Origin: Metopolophium dirhodum
Taxonomy: Eukaryota; Arthropoda; Insecta; Hemiptera; Aphididae
Length of the DNA stretch: 64,000 nucleotides
Assembly (NCBI RefSeq): GCF_019925205.1
Contig: NC_083566.1
Span: forward strand, 2,728,001 to 2,792,000
Reading direction: 5' to 3'
This document shows, one piece after another, positions 12,601 to 24,600 of this stretch. Each line of letters starts with the position of its first letter. Within the stretch, counting starts at the first letter, position 1. Position numbers and translations under genes: made by a program. The notes below the pieces were generated by a model. It had not been told where the DNA came from. It did not search any database and saw only the letters and a list, made by a program, of their open reading frames with translations.

Positions 12601-14076
12601 CATTTTTGTCCGTGTCAATACGTCGCCGCATCTATACCCTATAGTCGGTCTACAGAGGCCCCCCCATTATTTTAGTGTCGTTGTAATACGTCTCGTGCGC
12701 CGGTGTTGTTCGCGCATTGAACAAAAACGATAAAGAAAATAAATAAGAATAGTAGTAATAACAACAACAAAACAATAATAACAATAATTATTAACAATAA
12801 CGATAATATAGTGGCGGGGCGGGGCGCGGCCAACGACTATCACATTGGTGGAAATATAATATTATTATTATTGTAACGTAAGCAGAAGACTGAAGGATAT
12901 ATTAACATAACCGGTGGCTGAAGACCGGCAACACGGCACGTACCGAACGGCGCGACGACCGCAGCGTTGCCGGATCGTTCGCGGTGTTTATAAACAACGT
13001 TTTACAACGTACGCCGAATATTACCGTTCGGCACCCGCCGTCATGTTTACGTTTCTCCCGCCGCCGGTGGTGTTTGTCGGCTGACGAAATAACCTTGGCC
13101 CCATACGTGTACCCGCCGCCACCCGGCGTGTCCGTCGTCTTGGCCCGCACCGCAACAGCAGCAGTGCAGCACCAGACTACCAGCGGCACCACCACCAGGC
13201 TCCACTGCACCGTTCACCGTCTCTCGACGACCAGCACTCAGCGGCAGACCCGGAGAGTGGAGACCCGTCGTGCGACGCATAGAAAACTAATAAAATATTA
13301 AAATCTCGTCTGCCGAACGAACGCAATAGTCAATTGAGAATATCATCGTCGTTTCATCAATATTGTTTCGTTCGTGAAAACGGCCAACGGTATAATAATA
13401 TAATATATTGCAGTGATTCGCCGGAAAAAAAAAACGTAGGTAATTGCAGAAAACGCGCGGTCACCGCGTACGGCGTACCTATTTTCTATATACACATAAT
13501 AATATTTTCGTCGGTCACCGCAACGCCCGCCCCGCACGCAACGTCGTGCGTTTGATGTTTTGTCTGCGAGCATTGGCACCAAAACAATAACACGAGAGTT
13601 GTTGCCGCCTCGTCTGCGGGCGTACGTGCGTGCGTGCGTGCCTTTACCCCTACCCCGCGGACGTGTGTCGCCGCAATCCATTCCGAGAAAGACACACACA
13701 CACGGCAGTACGTCACACACATACACACAAACTGACGTCGGTGCCGGTTAGTCCGCGATCCGTACTATTTTCCTCCGCGGTGGTCACCCGTACTGAAACA
13801 GAAACAGAACTATATTATACATATTATATTGTTGTGCATTGTAATAATTAACAACAACACTACACACGTCGTATCACGTACCTAGGTACGCTCCTTTACG
13901 ACGACCAACACACGCCCTTGTTGCGTTCGTTTCCGCCGCTGCGGTTATCATCGCGCACGTCTGTTTGTCGATAAAAAAATTGTTTCCAAATCCGTAACGA
14001 CGAAATATACTTTGACGTCGATTTGATGCGCTTCGTCGATTGATTGGCTCACGACGACACGACGTTCCCCATAAGT
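12600..14076 (+). promoter_or_regulatory. CpG-rich promoter and 5' UTR region of the FRAT-like gene
   Basis: GC and CpG content rise sharply over the surrounding AT-rich DNA and stay high up to the coding sequence. The stretch holds a CA microsatellite (about 13690-13725) and several arginine-rich frames on both strands that look like compositional artefacts. Its position just ahead of an intronless coding region makes promoter plus 5' UTR the simplest reading. No single transcription start can be fixed. Confidence 0.55.
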
Positions 14077-14514
14077 ATGTGTGACATGATGCCCAGCAGG
14101 GACGTGATGACGTCTGCAGCAGCAGCCGCCGCCGCCGCCGCCGCCGCCGAGAAGCCCAAGTTGTTGTCGTTGGACGTAGAGCACCTTGTGTCCGAGATCA
14201 AAGAGAACCTGCGGCTATCGGGGTTCAAGTCTAGGCGTAATCGCACCTCCCATTTTGCCCGGGTGAAACCCTACACGACCAGGCCGGCGGCTTGCGAATC
14301 GTGTGCTTCCAGACGACCATGTCGGTGCGACGACGACGACGATGACGACCAGGCCAACGACGACCCGTATGAAATGCTGCAAGCCTTGTTGCGGGAGGGC
14401 AGTCTCATCAAAGAAGCAGTTCGCCGACTGCAGATTGGACTTTCTCCCAAACAAAGGTACTATTATGAATCAGACGAAGAGTCTTCCAGGAGCCCCAAGT
14501 TTAGATTGTGTTGA
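14077..14514 (+). CDS. FRAT/GBP-type GSK-3-binding protein
   Basis: This is a 145-residue protein encoded by one exon. Two conserved FRAT blocks are visible in the right order: an N-terminal block at residues 32-48 (LDVEHLVSEIKENLRLS), matching the short leucine/valine-rich N-terminal block of vertebrate FRAT proteins, and the GSK-3-binding helix at 95-119 (DDPYEMLQALL, then LIKEAVRRL), the segment with which FRAT/GBP docks on GSK-3. Known FRAT/GBP proteins bind GSK-3, displace it from Axin and so stabilise beta-catenin in Wnt signalling; the same role here is inference. Between the blocks are an 11-alanine tract (14-24), a Cys/Arg-rich patch (73-84) and seven aspartates (85-91). Vertebrate FRAT genes are also intronless, and Xenopus GBP is of similar length. 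The start is the first in-frame ATG; upstream codons open only from a TTG. AATAAA lies at 14545-14550. Confidence 0.88.
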   Translation: MCDMMPSRDVMTSAAAAAAAAAAAEKPKLLSLDVEHLVSEIKENLRLSGFKSRRNRTSHFARVKPYTTRPAACESCASRRPCRCDDDDDDDQANDDPYEMLQALLREGSLIKEAVRRLQIGLSPKQRYYYESDEESSRSPKFRLC

Positions 14515-14544
14515 AATGGTTACTTTTCGTTCACGCTCTGTCAA

Positions 14545-14550
14545 AATAAA
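14545..14550 (+). terminator. Candidate poly(A) signal of the FRAT-like gene
   Basis: AATAAA lies 31 bases past the stop codon, in AT-rich DNA. Further AATAAA-like words downstream could give longer 3' UTRs. Confidence 0.45.
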
Positions 14551-16930
14551 AAATATAAAATATTTGGTTCCTTTTTATAAAATTGTTATTAGGCTGTTTA
14601 TAAGTTGTTCAGATAAATACTGATGTATTGTTTACAATTGTCTCATAGTAGGTAACTGATGATTAATTGCAATTTCAGAACAAAGTTTAATTCTTGAAAT
14701 TTAACATTTTCCACAAAATTGTTTTGGTAACTCAATTAGCAAACCTATATTGTACATCTAGTCCAACGTATAAATTTCCAGTCTGACTTACATTTAATGA
14801 ATAAAATATGAATAGTTCATTTTTGTAGATGAAACAAACATGATCAACGTTATTAATACTAATGTATTTAATTTCTAGTTTATTCAACAACAAATAAACT
14901 TTTTCATATTAATATAAACTGAAAGCGTACCAATCATTGATTCGTTGTATATGTTTAACCAACAAAAAAATTTTGCATCACATTTTGAAATAAATAGGTA
15001 TTTGAAGTTTGTTTTTCTTATAAAGTATTGAGATAAACATTTTTGACCCATTCTAATACAAAATTATTGTTTAAACGTGGTATCAAACTTTTGTTATTAT
15101 TTTATTAATTATTAAAAATTACATTTATCAATGTTATTATTTAAAATAAAACTTTCAATCCGCTCAATGTCTTTCTGAATACTAAACGTAGAGCCTAGTT
15201 GGCCATAGATTTGTAAAGTTACCTTATTATAATACCTAAAATGATGTAAATATTTTTCAAAACTTTATTTCTGTGCAAGTTAATGTTGGGTAGTAGTGTT
15301 AATATGGTTGTATTCACGTGTATATATATTTTGTATGTTTTTTTTTTTTTTTAACAAATTCTTATTGCAAATGTATTATGGATTGCTTGTTTTATTTAGT
15401 CAGCATTCAGCAATGAGATAATTAAATTATTTTGTTATAAGTCTTACAAAAAATGATAATATGTACAATTTTTTTTTATCATGACTAATTTGATAAATGT
15501 TATTTAAACCTCATATTGTTATTAAGATCTATTTAAGACATTTAAGTTTATATATTGTAATTTGTAAATAAAGTGTGCATAACTCAAGTGAATGGACCAA
15601 TACCATTAACCTAAACTGTTATTTACAGTAAGTGAAAGTATCATTATTTTCTTTATCCAACAACATTAGTACATGCTTAAAAAATGTTATAAAATAACTT
15701 AAACGATGTTGTGATTTTTTTTTATTAATAATATACCTATTTAATTTATCAAATGCCAAATAATTCACCTTCTCTTGTTCATGTATATTAATTATTTTGG
15801 TAATTTATCTATTTATATCATAGTTAATATAGAGAATAGCTTTTATAATGATTGTGTACAAAACCTTGTAAAGTATAATAATTTTATTAAATGGTGATTT
15901 AAAATAGGTATTTTTTGTATAAATTTAGTTATGAATGGAGACTGTTTTTTTTTGTTGTTTTAATTGTATTTTTAGATTAACAATATAAGGGAAAATATAT
16001 TGAAAAAGTTTTTTAATTTTTTATAATACTCCTACTTAATATAATTATTTCCTACAGGCTTGTCCACGTATCTGTAGTTTCGTTATTTTGAGTAATAATG
16101 CTAAAACAAGTATCCTAATAAATATTCCTAAATATTTTTAAAATTGTAATAATTTTAACAATGATGTAGGTAGGCATATAGCCAGGAAGGTTTAGGGATT
16201 CGACACTCTTTCCCGAGGCTTTTTCATAATTCTAAAATCTGAATTTTTATATTCATTTTTGTTTACCATGTAAAAGTTTTTTTATTTAATTTATTTTTGA
16301 TATCAGCTGTATTACAAATTAAATATCATATTATAGTTTAATATTTGCATTTCTTCTGTAAACTGTAATGCAGTGGTTAAGTTTTAAACTTAAAAAATAC
16401 AACACCTATTTACTACTTGGGGATCTAAGAAATAGCACTGGAGTTTATAGGTTGAATAGCATGCTTATCATTGCTAAACCGTTTCTAAGGTATTGACTAT
16501 ATATAGTGTTTATACTTTATACTGTCCGTTGGATCATCTTAATAACTGGCATAATTGAGTTGAAGAATAGTTATAGCAAAATACTTTGTGTAATATTTGT
16601 ACTGTTTTAAAAAAATCACATCTACAGATCTATTTGATTTTAAGTCATTATTTATAATTTTTTCTTCACTAACTTGATTTATAATTATACAAATTACAGA
16701 TTGGGGAATAAAATAATATGTAGTATAGCACGACTATCTTAAACTGTTAGTATAAGTAATGTACCTATGTATATTAGTATTTATTTCCAATAAAAATTGA
16801 CCTCCCATGAATATTTTCTGGCTGGCCCCTAAATTTAAAAATGTTTACCCAAACAAATTGATCTGAAGATTGTCACCAAAAACAAATACATATTGTATTA
16901 AAAATATATTAATATTTTCCTATGTTTACA
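14551..16930. other. AT-rich intergenic DNA
   Basis: No protein-like frame is visible. The stretch may include a long 3' UTR of the FRAT-like gene. There are long T runs (for example about 15337-15352) but no defined mobile element. Confidence 0.5.
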
Positions 16931-16932
16931 TA

Positions 16933-17079
16933 CAGTGCCGTACTAACTGTAAACGTGCCCCAGGCAATAATATTTAAATTATAAACATACATATCTAAAC
17001 ATTTGCCGCCCTTTAAAATGTTACAAGTTTGGCCGCCCAGGGCACTTGCCCCATTTGCCATCCCCTTAGCACGGCTCTG
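16933..17079. mobile_element. hAT-like MITE, 147 bp
   Basis: The left end CAGTGCCGTACTAA and right end TTAGCACGGCTCTG are inverted with two mismatches. The flanking 8-mers tttacata and tttatata match at 7 of 8 positions, a good hAT target duplication. The interior is noncoding. A piece with a similar left end (GAGCTGTATTAACCGCCC) lies at about 50942. Confidence 0.75.
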
Positions 17080-17108
17080 TTTATATAGTACCACACACTG
17101 TAATATGA

Positions 17109-17320
17109 AAATAAATATATCTTATGTGGCACGGCACAGTGGCTACAATTAATCACGCAACGTCGTTGAGAGTAATTAACGTTTGCTGCCACTAATTCCC
17201 AGATGGGTTACCACCCTGGTTCATTGTAGCAAAAACCTTGCCACACATAAACGTGTTGCTAACCAACCTTATAGGCTAATGACCTCAGTCGTCAAAGCCT
17301 TAATCTGTTAAAAAAATAAA
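17109..17320 (+). mobile_element. SINE, + strand copy
   Basis: The head reads GGCACGGCACAGTGGCTAC. The body contains CTAATTC, GATGGGTTACCACCC, CCTTGCC and ATAAACGTGTTGCTAACCAACC, also seen in diverged form in the reverse-strand copy at 33076-33290. The tail (GGCTAATGACCTCAGTCG... CTTAATCTGTT) ends in an A-rich run. This fits a non-autonomous tRNA-type retroposon. Confidence 0.65.
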
Positions 17321-18621
17321 TCATATATTTTCATATAGTTTGTACTGGTACCTATATTGTATATTTATTTAAATGGGTATTGCAATAAAGTACTAGGTAT
17401 AACCATATAAACTATCATGGCTACTGTATTAAGTATAATTTCTGTTTTCATAACTTGAAACATACATAGTTATAATTTAAATTGTTCTTTACAAAGGGAT
17501 TCATTTTTTCAAAAGATAAAAAATTAATGGCCAATAAAGGTATATTTAAATTATGTTTTTACAAGTAAGATTGATTTGCACCGAGGCTGACTTAAATATT
17601 TAATTGTATTGTTTATTACTATTAAAAGCTGTATGGCGTTATAAAAAAATAAATAAAAAAATTAGGTATTATGACGTCAAAAAGGTGTTAAATTAATATC
17701 ACTTAATTCAGGTTAAAGGTACCTAATTAAATCTTAAAACTATTATCTGATTTAAGATTTTTATTATTAAAATATGTTCTCATTATATTATAATTGAATA
17801 TTGAGAGTTAAGTTCAAAGTCCAGTAAAATAAAAACATTCATTACTGATGTGCACAGAAATTAATTTCTGAACATTACAACAATTTTATTTCCATTTTCC
17901 AAAGGATCTGAATGAAGTGTACCTAAACAAATTCTTAAGAGAATAATTGACATAAGACAAGTAGGTTTGTTCAAAAATCAAATTGCAATATTGAATTATT
18001 TGTCATATGTGATATATCTAATTATTAGTTTATAGTCACTATTTTCAACACATATTAAGTCTATAAATTATAAGTGAAAGTAATGAAAGATGAGTAGCTA
18101 CATATTTTTATATCAGTATTGGATTTGATTTATGTTTCATTCAATTTAATTTATTTTAAATATTTAATTTTTTTAATTATAAAAACAAATGTATCATTTT
18201 TGATACCATTAATATAGTATTATTAGTATTATTGTATTATTCTTTTTTATTTATATAATTATTGCAAAATTGAAAATATAATAATAATAATATATTACAT
18301 TTTATTATCATTTGTGTTTTGTTCATATCTTTTTATTGTTATCATTTATCAGTGACGATGGCACAATACTTCTGTTATCACTTATCATCGTGTAAACATT
18401 TAAATAAATACTAAATATTAAATTGTTACCATTATGATTTGTAAAGTGTAAACACTTTATTAGTAATTACCTACCTATTATAATTTATATTTTGTTGTTT
18501 ATAATTGCTAATTGACAATTGGTAATAGTTAATGAGTACCTGCATTACATAAAACTGATTTGATAGTTTAAAAGGTAAAAAATAGGTTTCATTTACTGCA
18601 CCAGTTTCGAAGAACAATACA
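17321..18621. other. AT-rich region upstream of PEPD
   Basis: This holds whatever promoter PEPD uses, but no clear core promoter element can be assigned. An in-frame TAG at 18583-18585 closes the PEPD reading frame upstream of its proposed start. Confidence 0.45.
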
Positions 18622-18635
18622 ATGACATGTATCAG
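18622..18635 (+). CDS. PEPD: PEPD exon 1 (start codon)
   Basis: ATG ACA TGT ATC AG followed by the donor GTAGTT. Joining to exon 2 keeps frame and gives MTCISQDGKFSLGEHTL, of the right length before the conserved LG-H/E-T block. An in-frame stop lies 39 bases upstream. Other upstream first exons remain possible. Confidence 0.55.
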
Positions 18636-21600
18636 GTAGTTATTGTAATTCTTTTTATTTCAACAACTGAATAAACATGTATAAAGGAATTAACATTTTG
18701 ATATTCATTATTATAACATTAGTCAAGATGGAAAATTCAGTTTGGGAGAACATACATTGGCAGTGCCTATGGAACTATATAAACTTAATCGAGAAAGACT
18801 TTGTAAACGTCTATCAGAAGTTGTGGACAAGGATGCTTATGTACTATTACAAGGTGGATCACATATATCCCATTATTGTACTGATGTGGATTATATATTT
18901 AGGCAGGCAAGTTAATATTGTTTGACATATAATTAATTTTTTAATTTTTTTCCATGGGATCATATTAACAGTATAAAAATAATATTTCAATCAGAGTATA
19001 ATAACTATAGGTACTAATACTGTTATTATATTTTGTAATATACCTGTGTTTAATTTTTTGATTTAATACAACTGATTAATCTTAATTTGAGTGTATAATA
19101 TTAATTATATAGAAATTGGTTAAAAAAAAAAAGGTTGTACAATTTCAAATAAGCTATTAAAAAAGGTGGATAAGTGGATGTCGCTCTGCTGTACAGTAGG
19201 TTACAAGTGGGTCACTGTAATGGATGGTGTTAAATTTGAATTCAATGATATAATATCATTGTATAAGAAAAACGATTCTGAGCGAAAACGGTCAGTCAGC
19301 CTATGATATTACCAAGTATATTTGATGATAATATTGTGAATAAAGTAATTTATATATAACCTATTTACGTGGAGCCTTGTTTTAAATTTTCAATCCTTAG
19401 CCATAAAAGTTAAACATTTTACACATTTTTAACTACAAAATAATTAATAAATTATAAATTTGATAAATGTTGTCAAAATTTGAACTTTAAATGCTTATAA
19501 AAAAAAATTGTGCCTACGTATTTTTAATATTTTTCAACTGTTATTAGAACAATATATCAGGATCCTTATATTAAATATTCACGCTTTTTTACCCAACAAA
19601 TAATATTTTATTGATATTTATAAAAAAAAATTAAAAAAATTGAAAATTGACAATGACCGTAAACAGGAAATTTTCAAGTATCTACAGTCATTCGTTTTTT
19701 AATTACAATAAAATAAGAAAATTGTTACATGAGAAATCGAGTGAATATCAAATTGTAAAAATATAAATTTCAGACACTCATAAAAATTTAATTTAAGTTT
19801 CTTGTAGACATTTTTTTTTTGATAAAGGTAGACAAACTTATGAGTAATCTTATATTACATTTTCAAATCTTAGATAGAATTCTCAACGCAAAATAATTTG
19901 CTAATTTTCGTGATTTTTATGTATTTTGTCAACATTTGAACTTTAAATGCTTATAAATAAAAACTGTGACTAAGGATTTTTAATTTTTTTCATTTGCCTT
20001 TGAAACAATAACCTAGGAGCCTTCTATTAAATTTTCAAGCTTTTTTACTCAACAGATAAAATTTTATTGATATTTATAGAAAAAAAAAATTGAAAACTGA
20101 CAATGTCCGTTGACAGCTTAAAAAGAGTTAAAATATTTTCAAAATTTTATGGTGTATAGAAAATCCTATTATAAACATTCAGTCAAAATTTCATGTCCCT
20201 ACGGTCTTTTGTTTTAGAGTTACGCCAAAAACCAAAATCGATTTTCTCGAAAACAAAAATTCCCGTTTTTCCTTAATTTTTCTTTTGTTTTTCACGTCGC
20301 TTTTGAAAACTACTGGGAAATTTTTACTTTTGACCCCCCAAAGTACCAACTAGATTCACTTTCCTATCAGAAAAGTTACTGTTGAAGAAAATCCAAGCAC
20401 TTTTACTGTCCTAAAGGTGATGACAGACACAAAAAGAAAAAAAAGAAAAACACACATCATTGTAAAATCAATACATTCATCGCTTCGCTCAGAATCTAAA
20501 ATTATATTTAAGGTTAAATGTTAAAATTTGTTTTATCTTTTCTTAATCAAATAATATTAATCTATAATTTTAAAATTCTTTTAGATTATTTAAATCTTGA
20601 TTTACAGTGGCAGCATTTATGGCCATATCTAATTTTAAATATGTAGCTAATTATTAATTTCTTTGTGGAGTTACAACATTAAATATTTTCTATAGTATAG
20701 TAGCAATTAGTACTTTGAGAATTAAGAACAAAGTTTTAATTGCCTCAAGTCACATAAAGTAACATTTGAGATTGTCTGCATATTGCAATCTGCAAGTTGT
20801 ATGTATAAAAATAAAACTATAGTTTAGTTTTAATTTGAGACTACTAATATAATAAGAGTATAAATCTAAGGTATCTAAGACCTAGAGTTTGTCGACGATT
20901 GCTGGTAGGCATAAGGAGTGACTACTTTGTCATACTTTAAAATTTCAAATAGCTATAACTTTGAAACTAAGTTTGACCGCCAAATGCTGATTCAACCAAC
21001 ATTTTAAACCTCCTAAAAATGGGCAAAAAAAGAGGTTTCCTGTAAAGTGAAAAAGTTCCTAAAAATATAGATATGAAAATAAACAAATTCAGATAATAAT
21101 TATGTCTGTACATGTTGATTTCACTCCATTACTCAATCTACACCAAGCCAAGTCGTATCTTGGCTAAAATCTAAGCCCATATTAAATAAAAAACTTGCCT
21201 ACTCTGGGTTCCCATTTAAAAATTAAAAGAGATATTAAATATTAGAATTATACTCTTCAATTCATTTTAAAGTATAAACTTCCATTGTGCTCATATATAT
21301 TTAATACTTTTCAACTACTATTGTAACAATCTATCAGGAGCCTTGTATTACATTTTAATGCATTTTTACCCAACAAATAAAATGTTAGAAAAAAATATAT
21401 AGAAAAAAAAACTAAAAAAATTGTATGGCGTATAGAAAATAAAAATATAAACATTCAGTGAAATTTTCATGTATCTACAGTTATTCGTTTTTGAATTAGG
21501 TAAGTACAACAAAATAACCAAATCGCTACATGAAAAATCAAGTGAATATCCAATTTTAAAATATGAACTTCAAACACTTATAATAATTAAATTTGATTTG

Positions 21601-24600
21601 CTTGTAGACATTTTTTTTTTTTGATAAAGGTAGACAACTTATGAGAAATCTTGTATTACATTTTCAAATCTTAGATTTAAATAGAAAATAATAGAAAATA
21701 ATTTCTAACTCAATATAATTTGCACATTTTCGTGAATTTTACGTATTTTGTCAATAGTTGAACTTTAAATGCTTATAAAAAAAAATCGTGACTAGATTTT
21801 TTATATTTTTCATCTGTCTTTGAAACAATATATTAGGAGCCTTCTATTGAATTGTCAAGCTTTTTTTCCCAACAAATAAAACTTAATTGATATTTATAGA
21901 GTAAAAAACTAAAAATATTGAAAACTGAAAATGTCCGTTAACAGTTCAAAATAAGTCAAAATATTTAAAAAAATGTTATCATGTATAGAAAATGCGATTA
22001 TAAATATTCAGTCAATCTTATTTTCACGTATTATGGTTTTGTTTTAGAGTTGCGTAAAAATTACCGTTTTACCTTTGTTTTTTTCACGGCGCTTTTGAAA
22101 ACTTTGGGAAAATTTTACTTCTGACCCCCCAAAGTACCAACTAGATTCACTTTCCTATCATAAAAGATACTGTTAAAGAAAATCTAAGCACTTTTACTGT
22201 CCTAAAAGGTGATGACAGACACAAAAAAAAATAAAAAACTCACATTGTAAAATCAATACATCCATCGCTCCACTCAGAATTTAAAATTAGCAACAGTAAA
22301 TAATTGGTATACAAAAAATAGTTTGTCATAAATAATAATAAATCTGTATTTATTGCATTTTTCTTAACTAATATACATTTTCTAAAGGAAATTATTCTAT
22401 AATCACACATAACCCCAATAAATATTTCGGAATAATATTCTACCAACATCTAAAATGAGTTCCATATTTGAACATATTAAAAGTGTAATAATAGTTACCA
22501 GAAAGTGCTTTTATATATTCAAGAAATTCTGAAATATTTTAGATACTGATAGCATAAGAATAATATATCTATATTATAGTACAATCTATATTGAAATATT
22601 ATAGTCTAATTGTGTGGGGTCAGCTTACAAAATGTACTCTTAATGCAGTACAGATAATATTATAATAAATTATGCTGAAACATTATTAAAATAATTTTTG
22701 ATTAGATGGACCTATTCAAAATGCTTAAAATGTTAACTCTTGAACAATTATATAGAAGTTTGTTGATTATATAAAAATAGAACAAATTTTAAATATCAAA
22801 ACTGTAAAAAAATAAGAAATACTACCATTGAATACGTGTTTAATAGTTAAATAGTTAATACTAACAAAAATTAATATTATACTATTTTACTATTATAATA
22901 TTCCATTAAAATTTCAGGTAACCCTTCTCCCGTCTCAAAAAAATTGGTCTTAGCATATTCTTGCTCTTGTGCTTTAACCCAAATAACCGCAACTTATGGT
23001 TCTGAATGTTCTATTATTGGTTAGCTTCCCTTCTTGCTGTTAATCAATGATATTTGTATTATTGTATATTATTACGTTATTTTATTTTTTAAAAAAGTAT
23101 ATAAAAGAGATATAAAAATATAAAAACAATTTGTATTTTATAGTCTTAAATATAAATACTAAAAGTATCTTGAAGTAAAATAAATGACAAGACTGGTAGG
23201 CAACTTAAATGTTTAATCACTTTAATAAAGCATGTGTCAGGTGTGAGGGTCATTAATTATACAATTTGCTTTAGCTATTGTAGATTTTAGAATCTAGGAA
23301 ATCGCTAAATTTTATAATTATGATTTATGAATAATAACATTTATGTTAATTATTTCATATAGGTACCTAGATGATTTTTTTTAACAGTAAACACTCGTTA
23401 TCTTGATAAGTCTGAAGTTTTATTTTTATGTATTTTTTAAGTTTTATGTTTACTGTATAGTTTGTATTAAATTTCGAAAAAGTACGTAATTAGTCATTAC
23501 TCATTAGTACTTTAAGTTTTGGTGAGTGGAGTAGAAGCCCAATATTTTTATTTTTGTTTGTGGGTATGATTGGAGGGGTAGATACTATCCCTCTACCACT
23601 CCACTCTGCTTAGAGCTTGACAATACTTTAAATACCCTTACGGCTTACGCTGCGTAAGTAACGTAATGTATATGAAAAATATAGGAAATAGGTACCTAAT
23701 GTGTTTTCATACCAACAATATTAACTGTTGTAAATTCTATATGTTTTATGCGATAAATACATGTATCATACATACAATATTTAATGACTCAAATACCTGT
23801 TATATAAACAATCTAAACACAACAACAACAACAACAACAACAAATCACTAAAGTCTATTCGGTGATGATTATGATTATATATGTGGTAGCTAGAATGTAT
23901 ACAAACGTTTATGAATTGGCTGAATTATAAGTTGTCTACGTGTGGAAATTCAAGGTTTTATATATTATATATAATTTTTGTTTACGTCAGTATAAACCGC
24001 TATCAGCCTAAAAACGTGTAGAGATGGGCGGGATTTGAGACTAATTGATATAGGTAATATCGTTTCAATACTTATTTAAAAAAACATAATGTTTGTATAA
24101 TGCATTAATTATATTTCAGTGTTACACAATAACTACGTTTGCTGACGCACATTGAAAACGTGTATAATGCATTAATGCATATTATAATATATTAATATAC
24201 TATAAGACACTGTTTATTATTTTTTTAAATAGGCAATGACGCCTATTTATAATTTGTCGAAAACAATACTATAGGTAATATGTATCATAACTCAATATAT
24301 ATAGGGCTATAACTTAACGCTCCAATTGTATACTAAATATACATAACATTGAGCTATTATGCGATTAAAAATCCATAATATGCGTTTAAATTCTAAAAAT
24401 TGTGGTTTCTGGTAGTGAGTTGAATCTAATCGAATTGTCACTTTGGCTCATAAAAAGTAAAAAAGGTGGGCAAGTGGGTGTCACTCTGATGTACAGTAGG
24501 TTACAAGTGGGTCACTGTAATGGATGGTGTTACATTTTAATTCAATGATGTATTATCATTGTATAAGAAAAACGATTCTGAGCGTCAGCGGTCAGCCTAT

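Noticed and set aside
12902..13851. Overlapping frames upstream of the FRAT-like gene
   Set aside because: Same reason: low-complexity GC-rich DNA open in several frames on both strands, with no recognisable protein.
14044..14076. A longer N-terminus for the FRAT-like protein
   Set aside because: The extra 11 codons begin at TTG, not ATG. The first in-frame ATG is 14077.
18907..18912. Using the GT at 18911 as a normal donor for PEPD exon 2
   Set aside because: It would add four bases and put exon 3 out of frame, losing the conserved EPYFHW sequence.
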